This document shows, one piece after another, positions 38,174-48,740 of a stretch of DNA of 64,000 nucleotides. The notes under the pieces are model-generated. The model did no database searches, was not told the origin of the DNA, and was given only the letters and a program-made list of their open reading frames with translations. This DNA is from Breoghania corrubedonensis. Its GTDB lineage: Bacteria > Pseudomonadota > Alphaproteobacteria > Rhizobiales > Stappiaceae. The translations under genes and the position numbers were made by a program. Position 1 is the first letter of the stretch. Each line of letters begins with the position of its first letter. The DNA lies in contig NZ_QAYG01000001.1 in assembly GCF_003053845.1 (NCBI RefSeq), forward strand, positions 626,078-690,077, written 5' to 3'.

Positions 38174-38710
38174 ATTCGCCGTCCGTTCCGCGCACCGCCG
38201 CCCCAAAAGGAGGGGCCGCGCATTAACGAAGACATTCGCGTTCGCGAAGTCCAGTTGATCGACCACGAAGGCCAGAACCGGGGCATTGTCCCGGTGGAAG
38301 AGGCTATGGGAATCGCCGGGGATGCCGGCCTAGACCTCGTGGAGATTCAGCCGAACGCAAATCCGCCCGTTTGCAAGATTCTTGACTACGGCCGCCACAA
38401 GTACCAGGCGCAGAAAAAGGCCGCCGAGGCCCGCAAGAAGCAGAAGACCGTCGAGCTCAAGGAAGTGAAGATGCGTCCCAACATCGACATCCACGACTAC
38501 GGGGTGAAGATGAAGAGCATGCTGCGCTTCTTCGACGATGGCGACAAGGTGAAGGTCACCCTGCGCTTCCGTGGCCGTGAAATGGCGCATCAGGACCTCG
38601 GCTACAAGCTGATGCAGAAGGTCAAGGAAGAGACCGCGGAGATCGCCAAGGTGGAGTTCGAGCCCAAGGTCGAAGGCCGCCAGATGATCATGATCCTGGC
38701 GCCGCGCTAA
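38174..38710 (+). CDS. infC: Translation initiation factor IF-3, starting at AUU
   Basis: 178 residues. The start is the rare ATT at 38174, preceded by GAGGAGAT; translation begins [14 protein letters not shown], matching the N-terminus of alphaproteobacterial IF-3 (first residue would be fMet), whereas the first downstream ATG would delete the N-terminal domain. [25 protein letters not shown] and [18 protein letters not shown] are hallmark stretches. IF-3 keeps 30S subunits free and proofreads start codons, and an AUU start allows autoregulation. The leader of about 260 bases has a possible TTGACT-17-AATTCT promoter. Confidence 0.95.
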   Translation: MRRPFRAPPPQKEGPRINEDIRVREVQLIDHEGQNRGIVPVEEAMGIAGDAGLDLVEIQPNANPPVCKILDYGRHKYQAQKKAAEARKKQKTVELKEVKMRPNIDIHDYGVKMKSMLRFFDDGDKVKVTLRFRGREMAHQDLGYKLMQKVKEETAEIAKVEFEPKVEGRQMIMILAPR

Positions 38711-38742
38711 GGCGACAGGATCGATTACGGTTTCGAATGTTC

Positions 38743-38776
38743 AATGCCCGGCCCCTGTGCCGGGCATTTTGCTTTT
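38743..38776 (+). terminator. Rho-independent terminator after infC
   Basis: AATGCCCGGC / GCCGGGCATT with a short loop, followed by TTGCTTTT. It separates infC from rpmI-rplT, so those genes need their own promoter. Confidence 0.8.
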
Positions 38777-38959
38777 GCAAACCGCATGGAAGCTGAAATC
38801 CCCGGCTTGCATTCCGCGTCCCTTCCTCCTATAAACCCGCGGTTCCGAGCCGCCCGGCGCAAAGGGCATGCCGCGGTGGCTCACGAATGCATCCAAAGAT
38901 CAGCGGCTTCGCCGACCCCGTCTGGGGACGGGCTGGGCCGCGCCAAGAAAGGACGCAAA

Positions 38960-39157
38960 ATGCCCAAGATGAAGACGAAATCGGGCGCGAAGAAGCGCTT
39001 CAAGGTGACGGCGTCGGGCCGGGTGAAAGTCGCCCAGGCCGGCAAGCGGCACGGCATGATCAAGCGGACGAAGAAGTTCATCCGCAATGCCCGCGGCACG
39101 ATGGTCCTCGCGGATCAGGATGCCAGGATCGTCAAGAAGTACATGCCCTACCTCTGA
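38960..39157 (+). CDS. rpmI: Ribosomal protein bL35
   Basis: 65 residues, a normal length for bL35. Starts [15 protein letters not shown], with [10 protein letters not shown]-like [12 protein letters not shown] and ends [11 protein letters not shown] strong AAGAAAGGACGC ribosome-binding region precedes the ATG. It is a 50S subunit component and is followed at 36 bases by rplT, with which it is co-transcribed. Confidence 0.97.
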   Translation: MPKMKTKSGAKKRFKVTASGRVKVAQAGKRHGMIKRTKKFIRNARGTMVLADQDARIVKKYMPYL

Positions 39158-39193
39158 AGGTAGCGGTCCAGAAGACGACGAGGAGATCAGCCA

Positions 39194-39550
39194 ATGTCGC
39201 GCGTCAAACGGGGCGTTACCGCCCATGCCCGTCACAAGAAAGTAATCAAGGCTGCGAAGGGCTATTACGGCCGCCGCAAGAACACCATCCGCGTTGCCAA
39301 GCAGGCGGTGGAGAAGGCCGGCCAGTACGCCTATCGCGACCGCAAGGTTCGCAAGCGGAATTTCCGCGCGCTGTGGATCCAGCGCATCAACGCCGCAACC
39401 CGTGAGCACGGCCTGAACTACGGCCGCTTCATCGACGGGTTGAACAAGGCCGGTGTGGAAGTCGACCGCAAGGTTCTTTCCGATCTCGCCATCAGTCAGC
39501 CGGAAGCCTTCAAGGCGCTGGTCGACAAGGCGCAGGCGGCTCTCGCCTGA
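39194..39550 (+). CDS. rplT: Ribosomal protein bL20
   Basis: 118 residues. Starts [19 protein letters not shown] and contains [21 protein letters not shown] and [18 protein letters not shown] (landmark [13 protein letters not shown]), all typical of bL20. It is an early 50S assembly protein and in some bacteria autoregulates rpmI-rplT through its leader. A clear terminator follows. Confidence 0.97.
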   Translation: MSRVKRGVTAHARHKKVIKAAKGYYGRRKNTIRVAKQAVEKAGQYAYRDRKVRKRNFRALWIQRINAATREHGLNYGRFIDGLNKAGVEVDRKVLSDLAISQPEAFKALVDKAQAALA

Positions 39551-39575
39551 GGCTATCAAGGCCTGAAGAGTTGAG

Positions 39576-39607
39576 AAAAGGGCGTGCCCGCCGGGCGCGC
39601 CCTTTTT
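39576..39607 (+). terminator. Rho-independent terminator after rplT
   Basis: AAAAGGGCG pairs with CGCCCTTTT around an inner GCCCG/CGGGC stem, followed by TTTTTG. Confidence 0.85.
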
Positions 39608-39731
39608 GTTTGTCCTGGCCTGTTTGTCCGGGCAGGGCGCAGCGGCATACCCGCGCCACCCATTGGACCTTCTCCTTCGTCTCCCTATCTTCCGATAGAA
39701 ACCAAAATCCCACGACCGGAAGGTTCCCCCA

Positions 39732-40733
39732 ATGAAACTCTCCGTCCTCGATCTTGCCTTTGTCGGCGAAGGCGAGACCCCGCGCGAGGCGTTGCACCAC
39801 TCCCTCGACCTCGCCCGGCACGTCGAAAAGCTTGGCTACGAGCGATTCTGGCTCGCCGAGCATCACAACATGATCGGCATCGCGAGCGCGGCGACCTCCC
39901 TCGTCATCGGATACATCGCGGCCGGCACCTCGACACTGCGCGTCGGGGCCGGCGGCATCATGCTGCCAAACCATTCCCCGCTTGTGATCGCGGAGCAGTT
40001 CGGCACGCTCGAAACGCTCTATCCCGGCCGCATCGACCTTGGTCTCGGCCGGGCTCCGGGAACGGACCAGGTGACGCTTCGCGCGCTTCGCCGTACCTAC
40101 GAGAGCGCGGAGAACTTTCCCCAGGACGTTGTGGAACTGCAGGCCCTTCTGGCGCCGGCGGGCGAAAACCAGCTCGTGCGGGCCGTACCGGGCGCCGGCA
40201 CCAACGTGCCGTTGTGGATCCTCGGATCGAGCCTGTTCGGCGCCAAGCTCGCCGCCATGCTCGGCCTGCCCTACGCTTTCGCCTCCCATTTCGCGCCGCA
40301 GGCGATGGAGCAGGCACTCGCGGTCTATCGTGCGGAATTCGAACCGTCAGGCGTCATCGACAAGCCCTATGCCATGGTCGGGGCGAACGTTTTCGCGGCG
40401 CGCACCGATGCCGAGGCGAAACGGCAGGCAACGTCGCTGCAAATGCGCTTCACCGGCATGATGCGGGGGGAACGCGGCCTGACCAAACCGCCCATTGACG
40501 ATATCGAGAGCTACTGGACGCCAATGGAAAAGGCGCGAGTGGAAGAGATGATGCGCTGCACGTTCGTCGGCGCGCCCGACACGCTGGAACGCCAGCTTTC
40601 CGACTTCGCCGCGCGCGTGCGGCCGGACGAGATCATCGTTTCATCCTCGATCTACGATCACGCAGTGCGGCTTGATTCCTACGAGATCCTGGCCGAAGTT
40701 GGCGCCCGCGTCTCGGCCCGGGAAGCCGCTTAG
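39732..40733 (+). CDS. LLM-class flavin-dependent oxidoreductase
   Basis: 333 residues, bacterial luciferase-like TIM-barrel. It has [38 protein letters not shown] (landmark [10 protein letters not shown]), [39 protein letters not shown] (landmark [13 protein letters not shown]) and a C-terminal [17 protein letters not shown]. It would use F420 or reduced FMN; the substrate is unspecified in this MsnO8-like group. It starts at an ATG with AAGG upstream and is convergent with the GST gene. Confidence 0.88.
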   Translation: MKLSVLDLAFVGEGETPREALHHSLDLARHVEKLGYERFWLAEHHNMIGIASAATSLVIGYIAAGTSTLRVGAGGIMLPNHSPLVIAEQFGTLETLYPGRIDLGLGRAPGTDQVTLRALRRTYESAENFPQDVVELQALLAPAGENQLVRAVPGAGTNVPLWILGSSLFGAKLAAMLGLPYAFASHFAPQAMEQALAVYRAEFEPSGVIDKPYAMVGANVFAARTDAEAKRQATSLQMRFTGMMRGERGLTKPPIDDIESYWTPMEKARVEEMMRCTFVGAPDTLERQLSDFAARVRPDEIIVSSSIYDHAVRLDSYEILAEVGARVSAREAA

Positions 40734-40754
40734 AAAGCCGCCCAGGGCCACACC

Positions 40755-41381
40755 CTAGTTCGGCGGAACGAACGCCTGCGAGATCTCGATGAAATCGGGA
40801 AGCGCCTCGCAGGCCCGCGAATGGGCTGCGAGGTGCGGAAAGCGGTCCGCATCAAACAGATCGCCATGGGCCTCGCGCACGAAGCGAAGCGCGCAGGCGA
40901 CCGCGATGTCGGCATGACCGAGCTGCTCGCCGAACCACCAGGGGCCGCGGCGGGCGGCGCGATCGCGTTCGAGGGCCGTCAGCACGTCGGCGATCTGGGC
41001 GCGGCAGCGGTCGATCCACATGTCGGATGTCGCCTCGTGCAGCGCGCGTTCGTAGACGAGTGCCACGGCCTTGTCGGCAAGCCCGGTGCCCAGCGCGGCG
41101 ATCTTCAGCGCCTGCCGGCGCTTGATACCGCTCTCGGCGATCAGGGCACGCGCACGCCCGGCCGTTTCATCGAGATAATCGAGGATGGCGGAACTCTCGA
41201 TCAGCACTTCGCCGTCATCGAGAACGAGTGTCGGCACGCGCCGCATCGGGTTGATGGCGGCAACCTTCTCCGCGTCGGCGAAGACGGACCAGGGCCGATG
41301 TTCGAAGCCGATGCCGTAGAGCCTCATCGCGATGGCGACACGGCGGACGAAGGGGGAATCGAACTGACCGATGAGGATCAC
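40755..41381 (-). CDS. Glutathione S-transferase-like protein
   Basis: About 208 residues from a GTG at 41381, preceded by GGGAGG; the frame continues seven codons upstream to an ATG at 41402 without a better signal. The N-terminal thioredoxin fold has ILIGQFDSPFVRRVAI and ESSAILDYLD (the glutathione-binding ESxAI loop, with cis-Pro in RRVPTLVL). The C-terminal all-helical domain has HADIAVACALRFVR. The catalytic Ser/Cys is probably the Ser of QFDSPF. Role unknown; such proteins often detoxify electrophiles. Confidence 0.86.
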   Translation of the reverse strand: MILIGQFDSPFVRRVAIAMRLYGIGFEHRPWSVFADAEKVAAINPMRRVPTLVLDDGEVLIESSAILDYLDETAGRARALIAESGIKRRQALKIAALGTGLADKAVALVYERALHEATSDMWIDRCRAQIADVLTALERDRAARRGPWWFGEQLGHADIAVACALRFVREAHGDLFDADRFPHLAAHSRACEALPDFIEISQAFVPPN

Positions 41382-41606
41382 GGGCACCTCCCGACTGAGC
41401 AATGGGCAGGACCGGGGAAAAGGCCGTGTCCCGGCCGAGTATCAAAACCGAGATCAAGAAAAAGCGCCAGTACAAACACGTAGGGTGTTTCATCATGCCG
41501 CCGATGCGGGCCACCCGCGGGCTTGTTCGCGAATGCTGTCTTGAGGCGGCCACACCAAACGGCTACACCGCAATCAGACGACCGTTAGGCCAAGAGGCAG
41601 GGGCGC

Positions 41607-42668
41607 ATGGACAATCTCAAGGCGGAACTTCTACGCGGCCTTTGGTACGTGGCGACAGTCGGCTCCGACATCGCGCCTGGCAAGATGATCACCAAGAAGC
41701 TGATGGGAGAGCTCGTCCTGATCGGCCGCGACGCGAAAGGACGCGTCTTCGCGCTGCGCGACATCTGTCCCCATCGCGGCATCCCGCTGTCCTACGGCCG
41801 TTTCGACGGAGAGACAGTGCAGTGCTGTTATCACGGCTGGCGGTTCGATACCTCCGGCACCTGCACCGAGATCCCCTCGACCCACGAATACCAGACGATC
41901 GACCTTTCCAAGATCACCTGCGGTGCCTACCCTTGCATGGAGCGGCAGGGGCTGATCTGGATCTATTTTGCCGAAAACGGCGAGGCGCCAGCGGAAGGCC
42001 GTCAGCCGGAACCGCCGATGCTGCCGGGTTTTGCCGAGAACGATGGGCCGAAGCTAGCCATCATTCAGCCCTTCGACTGCTCGGTCGACCATGCGGCACT
42101 GGGCCTGATGGACCCGACGCATGCAGCCTTCGTGCACACCTCGTGGTGGTTCAAGAAGAACGGTGCGAAGCTTCGCGCGAAGGTCAAGGAATTCGCCCCC
42201 TCCGAACTCGGCTGGGCGATGGTACGCCACAAGATCCCGCCGCAGAACATCGCCTATCGCTATCTGCTCGGCGACAATGTCACCACCGAGATCTCCTATC
42301 GCCTGCCGGGTCTCAGGATCGAGCATATCGAAGGTGACAAGCACCAGGTGCTGGGGCTGACGACGATCACCCCGATCGACGAGGATCATACCGAGGTGCG
42401 GCAGATCTTCTGGGCAAGCATGGGCTGGATCGCGCCGCTGAAGCCGCTGTTCCGACATCTGATGAACGTCTTCCTCGGCCAGGACCGCCGCGTCGTCATC
42501 CAGCAACGCGAGGGGCTCGTCTACAACCCCAAGCTCATGCTGATCAACGACGCGGACACGCAAGGACGCTGGTGGATGCAGCTCAAGCGCGAATGGACTG
42601 CGTCGGGCAAGGCCGGGCGTCCGTTCGAAAACCCGGTCAAGGCGAAGACGCTGCGCTGGATGAGCTGA
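41607..42668 (+). CDS. Rieske non-haem iron oxygenase, aromatic-ring-hydroxylating type
   Basis: 353 residues. The N-terminal Rieske centre has CPHRG and CCYHGW. The catalytic domain carries the mononuclear-iron ligands in LMDPTHAAFVHTSWW (two His, with DP beforehand), as in VanA/PobA-like oxygenases. The C-terminus ends RTLRWM-like LRWMS. It probably O-demethylates or hydroxylates a small aromatic and needs a separate reductase; none is adjacent. It sits between a GST and a methyltransferase, both on the opposite strand. Confidence 0.88.
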   Translation: MDNLKAELLRGLWYVATVGSDIAPGKMITKKLMGELVLIGRDAKGRVFALRDICPHRGIPLSYGRFDGETVQCCYHGWRFDTSGTCTEIPSTHEYQTIDLSKITCGAYPCMERQGLIWIYFAENGEAPAEGRQPEPPMLPGFAENDGPKLAIIQPFDCSVDHAALGLMDPTHAAFVHTSWWFKKNGAKLRAKVKEFAPSELGWAMVRHKIPPQNIAYRYLLGDNVTTEISYRLPGLRIEHIEGDKHQVLGLTTITPIDEDHTEVRQIFWASMGWIAPLKPLFRHLMNVFLGQDRRVVIQQREGLVYNPKLMLINDADTQGRWWMQLKREWTASGKAGRPFENPVKAKTLRWMS

Positions 42669-42678
42669 CGATCAAGGG

Positions 42679-43497
42679 TCAGGTCGCGCGGCTACCGACA
42701 GCGGGCTTGCGCCCCCACGTCATGGTGAAATCGTATCCGGCTGCACGGAAGCCGGGACGGTCCATCAGGCGGATGAAGGCATCCAGCGCGTCCTCGTCGA
42801 TAAACCCGTCCGCGACCATCTGCGGGCCGATGGCAAGGGCGGTATCGCGATAGAAACCCGTTGCGGCCAGGGTCGGCGTATCTCGGCCGCCCTGGAGATA
42901 CGCCGTCTCACCGTAGCTTTCGACAGCCTCCAGCCCGGCGCGCGACAGGCGCAGCGCAAGGCTGCGGCCGAGTTTGTAATCAATATCGCGGCTCTCGCTC
43001 CATGCGCAGAAAGCCCGCCAATAGAAAACCCATTCGGGGATCGTGCAGGCCCACATCGGCCCGATATCGGGCTCCATCACGACCAGCAATCCGCCAGGCT
43101 TCAGCGCTCCTGTCAGGCGCGAGATGACCTCATTCCTTTCCGGCAGATGATGCAGGACGTTGCGGGCGAGGATCAGGTCGAAGCCGGAACCGTCCGACTG
43201 CTGAAGAATCGGATCGCGAACCAGATCGAGCGGACGCACCTCGATACCGTTGCCGACAATCCGGTCCAGAAAGCTCGTTTCCAGGTCCGTGCAGACGACA
43301 CGACCCGAGGGCCCGATACACTCGGCAATCCAGCGCGACATCGACCCGTTTCCCGCCCCGACTTCAAGACAGGCCCAGCCCTTGGCGAGACCGAGCGTTT
43401 CCAGCCTGAACCTGACGTATGGATCAAGAAGCGACGACAGCAAGCCCAGCCGGCCCTCCTCGACCGGATTGTCGTGTGGCAGCACATATACCGACAT
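42679..43497 (-). CDS. Class I SAM-dependent methyltransferase
   Basis: 272 residues. Motif I is CLEVGAGNGSMSRWIAECIGP, with GAGNG, and motif II is VVCTDLETSFLD. NVLHHLPERNEVISRLTGALKPGGLLVVMEP is the diagnostic post-II/III region (landmark LKPGGLLVVMEP). The rest is specific to a UbiE/Coq5-like or unclassified subgroup. The target is unknown. It is convergent with the Rieske oxygenase gene; a shared small-aromatic role is possible but unproven. Confidence 0.85.
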   Translation of the reverse strand: MSVYVLPHDNPVEEGRLGLLSSLLDPYVRFRLETLGLAKGWACLEVGAGNGSMSRWIAECIGPSGRVVCTDLETSFLDRIVGNGIEVRPLDLVRDPILQQSDGSGFDLILARNVLHHLPERNEVISRLTGALKPGGLLVVMEPDIGPMWACTIPEWVFYWRAFCAWSESRDIDYKLGRSLALRLSRAGLEAVESYGETAYLQGGRDTPTLAATGFYRDTALAIGPQMVADGFIDEDALDAFIRLMDRPGFRAAGYDFTMTWGRKPAVGSRAT

Positions 43498-44055
43498 GAA
43501 TTCCTCCCATTATGAAATACGTCATTTGAAATGGAGGCAGCATACCCGCGCTGCCGACTTGGCGTCAGCCCGGATCCAGACGGCAGCGCTCACATTTTCT
43601 TGTCAAAGCGAGCAAGTCCCGCAGGTGATCCGGGCTTTTGCTGGGCGACAGGCCCATTTTTCCGGCGAATGAAACGGACGGCAGCCCCCCGATTGAACCT
43701 TGCGCTCGGCCCGGTGCCGGGTATGATCGCCGGGCTTTGCCACGAGGCTTTCGATGTATTTCGGTAACCGACAGCGCCAGAACGCGATCCCGATGCGGGG
43801 CTCCGCAATGGCGGACGTGCGCGCGTTGCCGCGACCGGCCCGGCCTGCGCTTCGCCTGTCCCTGCCGGCCCATCAGGGCCCTGCCTGCGGGCGATTTAGA
43901 AACGTCTGCTGATCGCGTCAGGCGTCAGGCCGGTGCGAGACGTGCACCCCTTGGACCCACACGCTGTGGATTGTCCTGACGTTTCTGCTAAAAGACCCAT
44001 CGACATTCCGCCGCTGCCCGCGCGAACCCGCGCGGCGCGAAGACATCGAGTAAAC
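43498..44055. other. Spacer before pheS
   Basis: 558 bases. The sequence is GC-rich with scattered in-frame stops; no frame has a good ribosome-binding site or recognisable product. The short TTGTCAAAGCGAGC / GCAGGTGATCC stretch near 43607-43630 shows nothing special. The pheST promoter is probably near its right end. I see no tRNA or leader-peptide attenuator with a Phe-codon run. Confidence 0.5.
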
Positions 44056-45138
44056 ATGTCCGATCTTCAAACCCTGGAATCCGAACTGACGGCCGCCATC
44101 GAGGCGGCCGGAGACGAAGCGGCGCTCGAGGCCGTGCGCGTGGGCGCGCTCGGCAAGAAGGGCGTCGTTTCCGAAAAAATGAAAACGCTGGGCAAGATGA
44201 GTCCGGAAGAGCGCCAGACCATGGGGCCTGCGCTGAACGGCCTCAAGGCACGCATCGCGGACGCGATCGCCGCACGCAAGGACGTGCTGGAAGATGCAGC
44301 CCTTGATGCCCGTCTTGCCTCCGAACGCGTTGACGTCACCCTGCCGGTCCGCCCCGGCCCGGCGACGCAAGGACGCATTCATCCGGTTTCGCACGTCATC
44401 GACGAGTTGACCGCAATCTTCGCCGACATGGGCTTTTCGATCGCCGAAGGGCCAGACATCGAAAGCGACGAATACAACTTCACCGCGCTCAACTTCCCCG
44501 AGGGTCATCCAGCCCGCGAGATGCACGACACGTTCTTCTTCCCGCAAAAGGAAGACGGCGACCGGCTGCTGCTGCGCACGCACACCTCCACCGTGCAGAT
44601 CCATACGATGCGCGAGAGCGAACCGCCGCACCGGGTGATCATTCCCGGGCGGACATACCGGTGCGACAGCGACCAGACGCACACGCCGATGTTCCACCAG
44701 GTCGAAGGGCTCGTCATCGACAAGGGCAGCCATATCGGCCACCTGAAATGGGTGCTGCAGGAATTTTGCAAGGCGTTCTTCGAGGTCGACGACATCAAGA
44801 TGCGGTTCCGGCCGTCGTTCTTCCCCTTCACCGAACCCTCCATGGAGGTCGATATCGGCTGCGAATTCGCCGGTAACGAGATCCGCATTGGCGAGGGCAA
44901 CGACTGGCTGGAAATCCTGGGCTGCGGCATGGTGCATCCCAACGTGCTCAGGAATTGCGGGCTCGACCCGGACGTCTACCAGGGCTTTGCCTGGGGCATG
45001 GGCATCGACCGCATCGCCATGCTGAAGTACGGCATGCCGGACCTGCGCGCCTTCTTCGACGCGGACCTCAGGTGGATCAAGCATTACGGCTTCCGCCCGC
45101 TCGACCTGCCGACCCTGTTCGGGGGCCTGAGCGCATGA
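44056..45138 (+). CDS. pheS: Phenylalanyl-tRNA synthetase alpha subunit
   Basis: 360 residues from [11 protein letters not shown]; a longer upstream frame is GC-rich noise. Core class II motifs are seen: [33 protein letters not shown] (motif 2-like), [13 protein letters not shown], and [21 protein letters not shown] plus [10 protein letters not shown] (motif 3; landmarks only). It charges tRNA-Phe as an alpha2-beta2 enzyme with PheT. pheT follows after 46 bases. Confidence 0.97.
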   Translation: MSDLQTLESELTAAIEAAGDEAALEAVRVGALGKKGVVSEKMKTLGKMSPEERQTMGPALNGLKARIADAIAARKDVLEDAALDARLASERVDVTLPVRPGPATQGRIHPVSHVIDELTAIFADMGFSIAEGPDIESDEYNFTALNFPEGHPAREMHDTFFFPQKEDGDRLLLRTHTSTVQIHTMRESEPPHRVIIPGRTYRCDSDQTHTPMFHQVEGLVIDKGSHIGHLKWVLQEFCKAFFEVDDIKMRFRPSFFPFTEPSMEVDIGCEFAGNEIRIGEGNDWLEILGCGMVHPNVLRNCGLDPDVYQGFAWGMGIDRIAMLKYGMPDLRAFFDADLRWIKHYGFRPLDLPTLFGGLSA

Positions 45139-45184
45139 CGCGCCAGCCCGCCGCCGTCCCCTTTTCCGCGAGTAGAGCGATCCA

Positions 45185-47602
45185 ATGAAATTCACCCTAT
45201 CCTGGCTCAAGGATCATCTGGAAACGGATGCCTCGCTCGACGAGATCGTCGAGACGCTGACGATGATCGGCCTCGAGGTCGAGGAAGTCATCGACCCGGC
45301 CGCGAAACTCGCGCCGTTCCATATCGCCAAGGTGCTGGAGGCCAAGCCGCATCCCAATGCCGACCGGCTGAAGGTCCTTACCGTGGATGCCGGCACCGGC
45401 GAACCGTTGCAGATCGTGTGCGGCGCGCCAAACGCGCGCGCCGGCCTCGTCGGCGTGCTGGCGCGACCGGGCGACTACGTTCCCGGCATCGACGTCACGC
45501 TCTCCGTCGGCAAGATCCGCGACGTTGAAAGCTTCGGCATGATGTGCTCGGAGCGCGAGCTGGAGCTGTCCGACGAGCACAACGGCATCATCGACCTGCC
45601 CGAGGACGCTCCTGTCGGAGCAAACTATGCCGCGTGGGCTGGGCTCGATGATCCGGTCATCGACATCGCGATCACGCCGAACCGCTCGGATTGCCTTGGC
45701 GTGCACGGTGTTGCGCGCGACCTGGCGGCGACGGGCCTCGGCAAGCTGATCGAGCCGCGCCGCGAGCCGGTGCATGGCAATGGCCCCTGCCCCGTTTCCG
45801 TGAAGCTCGCCTTCGGCGACACGCCTTCGCTGTGCCCGGCCTTCGGCCTCAGGCTCGTCAAGGGCGTGAAAAACGGGGCAAGCCCGAAGTGGATGCAGCA
45901 GCGTCTCATCGCGATCGGTCTCAGGCCCATCAACGCGCTGGTCGATATCACCAACTACATGACCTACGATCGCGGCCGGCCGCTGCATGTCTTCGATGCG
46001 GCCAAGGTGACGGGTGATCTCGTGGTGCGCCGGGGACGCGTGGGCGAAAAGGTACTCGCGCTTGACGGAAAGGAATACGCGGTCGACCAGACCATTTGCG
46101 TCATCGCCGACGACAAGGGCCTTGAGTCAGTTGCCGGCATCATGGGCGGCGAGATGTCGGGTTGTTCGGAAGAGACCACCGACGTGCTGGTGGAATCGGC
46201 GCTGTGGGAGCCGATCAACATCGCCCAGACCGGGCGCAAGCTCGGCCTCAATTCCGATGCCCGCTACCGTTTCGAGCGCGGCGTCGATCCCGCATTCATG
46301 ATTCAGGGGCTGGAAGAGGCTACGCGTCTCGTCATCGATCTGTGCGGCGGCACGGCGAGCGACATGACGATCACGGGCGAGGTGCCGGACCACGATCACA
46401 TCGTCGACTTCCCCCTTTCGGAGGTGAAGCGGCTGTCGGGCCTCGAGGTCTCGCCGGCGGAGATGAAGGTGGTACTGACGCGCCTTGGCTTCTGGGTGTC
46501 GGGAACCGGATCGATCTGGAAGGTCGCCGTGCCGAGCTGGCGGCCCGATATCGAGGGCAAGGCGGATCTCGTGGAAGAGGTCATGCGCATCGTCGGCGTC
46601 GACAAGGTGCCGACGACCGCTCTGCCACGGCTCGACACCGTGGGACGGCAAGTGCTGACAACGGGCCAGGTCCGGCGCAACAAGGCGCGCCGCATGCTGG
46701 CCGCGCGCGGCCTCAACGAGGCGGTCACCTGGTCGTTCATTCCGCATGATCATGCCGTTGCTTTCGGTGGCGGCAAGGCGGAGGTCGTTCTCGCCAACCC
46801 GATCTCCAGCGACATGTCGGACATGCGGCCGAGCCTGATCCCGGGCCTTCTTTCCGCTGCCCAGCGCAATGCGGACCGCGGCAACGGCGACGTGGCGCTG
46901 TTCGAGGTTGGCCAGGTCTTTCATGGCGACCGGCGCGAGGATCAGAAGATGGTGGCTGCCGGCGTGCGCCGGGGCACCGCGGTCATGGCCGGCGCCGGAC
47001 GACACTGGTCGGCCTCCGCGCCGACCGTCTCCGTCTTCGATTCCAAGGCCGACGCGATTGCGGCTCTGGAGGCGATCGGCGCACCGACGGACAATCTTCA
47101 GGTCTTTGCCGAGGCGCCCGAGTGGTATCATCCCGGCCGCTCCGGCACGCTTCGCCTTGGCCCGAAGAACGTGCTCGCGTCATTTGGCGAGATGCACCCC
47201 AAGGTGCTGAAGAAGCTCGATGTCGAAGGGCCGCTGGTGGCTTTCGAGGTCTATCTCGATGCCGTCCCCCAGCCCAAGGGCAAGGCCAGCCGAAGCAAGG
47301 GCGCGCTTGCGATTTCCGGACTGACGCCGGTGCGCCGCGACTTCGCTTTCGTCGTAGACGAGACCATAGAGGCGGATAAGGTTCTGCGAGCGGCCCGCTC
47401 GGCAGAAAAGACCCTTATCCAGAGCGTGAACGTCTTTGACGTCTATCGTGGGACGGGCGTGCCGGAAGGCAGGAAGTCGATCGCGATCGACGTCACCCTG
47501 CAGCCGGTGGAGAAGACGCTGACGGAAGAGGACATCGAAGCCATCGCGGCCAAGATCGTCGCAGGCGTGGAGAAGGCGACGGGCGGCTCGCTCAGGAGCT
47601 GA
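45185..47602 (+). CDS. pheT: Phenylalanyl-tRNA synthetase beta subunit
   Basis: 805 residues. An N-terminal tRNA-binding OB domain ([23 protein letters not shown]) is followed by B3/B4 editing ([22 protein letters not shown]), B5 and class II-like regions ([40 protein letters not shown]) and the C-terminal ferredoxin-fold anticodon-binding domain ([15 protein letters not shown]). It is the larger subunit; the pair is a standard operon with pheS. Confidence 0.97.
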   Translation: MKFTLSWLKDHLETDASLDEIVETLTMIGLEVEEVIDPAAKLAPFHIAKVLEAKPHPNADRLKVLTVDAGTGEPLQIVCGAPNARAGLVGVLARPGDYVPGIDVTLSVGKIRDVESFGMMCSERELELSDEHNGIIDLPEDAPVGANYAAWAGLDDPVIDIAITPNRSDCLGVHGVARDLAATGLGKLIEPRREPVHGNGPCPVSVKLAFGDTPSLCPAFGLRLVKGVKNGASPKWMQQRLIAIGLRPINALVDITNYMTYDRGRPLHVFDAAKVTGDLVVRRGRVGEKVLALDGKEYAVDQTICVIADDKGLESVAGIMGGEMSGCSEETTDVLVESALWEPINIAQTGRKLGLNSDARYRFERGVDPAFMIQGLEEATRLVIDLCGGTASDMTITGEVPDHDHIVDFPLSEVKRLSGLEVSPAEMKVVLTRLGFWVSGTGSIWKVAVPSWRPDIEGKADLVEEVMRIVGVDKVPTTALPRLDTVGRQVLTTGQVRRNKARRMLAARGLNEAVTWSFIPHDHAVAFGGGKAEVVLANPISSDMSDMRPSLIPGLLSAAQRNADRGNGDVALFEVGQVFHGDRREDQKMVAAGVRRGTAVMAGAGRHWSASAPTVSVFDSKADAIAALEAIGAPTDNLQVFAEAPEWYHPGRSGTLRLGPKNVLASFGEMHPKVLKKLDVEGPLVAFEVYLDAVPQPKGKASRSKGALAISGLTPVRRDFAFVVDETIEADKVLRAARSAEKTLIQSVNVFDVYRGTGVPEGRKSIAIDVTLQPVEKTLTEEDIEAIAAKIVAGVEKATGGSLRS

Positions 47603-47618
47603 GCCGGCTCGCAGTTCT

Positions 47619-48605
47619 TCAATACCAATGGCCAAGGCCGCGCACACGCATGCGCGGCCTTCCCACCGAAGGCACCAGCGACCGGCCCACCTTGGCCTTT
47701 TGATCGGGATAGCGATCGCGCCCGCCGGCGCCGGGAACCAGCTCCATGATCCGGCGCACGCGCTCTTCGGTCGTCGGATGCGTGCGCAGCAGCGAGGGCT
47801 CGGGGATCCGTGAGCCCGGCAGTGTCATCGCCTCCCACATGCGCCCCTGGATCTTCTCGAGCTTTACCAGAGCCGCCGCCAGCCCTTCCGGATCGCCGGT
47901 CAACGCGACCGCATCGAGGTCCGCGTCGTATTCGCGCGTGCGCGACAGGGCGAGTTGCAGGAGACCGCCGACGGTCGGCGCCGCCAGAAGCAGCAGAATG
48001 CCCAGCCAAGGCACCCCGGTGCCGGTGGACACCAGCATCGGCAAATTGAAGAGCAACACGAAAAGGCCGATCATCGACATCGAGCTGGTCATGCGGGAGA
48101 CGACGTCGGCAAGTGCCATGACGCGGATATCGCCGTTGGCGACATGGCTCAATTCATGCGCCATCACGCCGGCGAATTCGCGCAGGGAAAGCTGGCGTAG
48201 CAAACCGTCCGTCACACAGACCACAGCATCCTCGCGCCCACCCACCGTAAAGGCATTGAGCATCCGGCTCGGCACGAAATAGAGTTCAGGTGCGGCCGGA
48301 AGATCCGCGCGGACAGAAAGCTCGCGGATGATGTCGTGGCCTTCGGGAAAGACGTGCTCCGGCAGGCGGCGCGCGCGATAGAGCTTCAGCACGAATTTCG
48401 GGGATACGTTGGAAGCGAAATACAGGGAGAGCGCGCCTCCGATCGTGACCCATACCACGCCCTCCAGCCCGGCCAGTGCCCAGGCGCATACGGCGAGCAG
48501 CATGAGACTGCCACCGGCAAGCAGCCATGTGTGCAACAGGTTGAGGAGTTTGTGCTGTCTGCGGACGGTCGGACTGAGGCGCTGCGGTTCCATCATGATC
48601 ATCAT
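47619..48605 (-). CDS. M48-family zinc metalloprotease, HtpX-like
   Basis: 328 residues from MMIMMEPQRLSP; the frame is open upstream but that part has no start signal. Membrane helices (LLAGGSLMLLAVCAWALAGLEG and later LFVLLFNLPMLVSTG) precede and follow the catalytic HExxH in MAHELSHVANGDIRVM, with the third ligand Glu in REYDADLDAVAL. This is an inner-membrane protease of the HtpX/M48 group involved in membrane-protein quality control. It starts about 20 bases after the convergent pheT stop. Confidence 0.9.
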   Translation of the reverse strand: MMIMMEPQRLSPTVRRQHKLLNLLHTWLLAGGSLMLLAVCAWALAGLEGVVWVTIGGALSLYFASNVSPKFVLKLYRARRLPEHVFPEGHDIIRELSVRADLPAAPELYFVPSRMLNAFTVGGREDAVVCVTDGLLRQLSLREFAGVMAHELSHVANGDIRVMALADVVSRMTSSMSMIGLFVLLFNLPMLVSTGTGVPWLGILLLLAAPTVGGLLQLALSRTREYDADLDAVALTGDPEGLAAALVKLEKIQGRMWEAMTLPGSRIPEPSLLRTHPTTEERVRRIMELVPGAGGRDRYPDQKAKVGRSLVPSVGRPRMRVRGLGHWY

Positions 48606-48740
48606 ATAGGAAGCAAAGGCGGGCTTCGCATCCCGGCGCCAGCGCCAGTGCGGTTCGGAAGGCCCGCCAGGAGCGGACGACGCAAAGGGGCCCAACGATA
48701 AACGCCGAGCCCCCATTTCGGTTTCGCGCGGGATGTCGCG

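Noticed and set aside
43565-43873. Possible gene upstream of pheS
   Set aside because: Arg/Ser/Pro-rich with no ribosome-binding site and no relative recognised; composition of non-coding GC-rich DNA.
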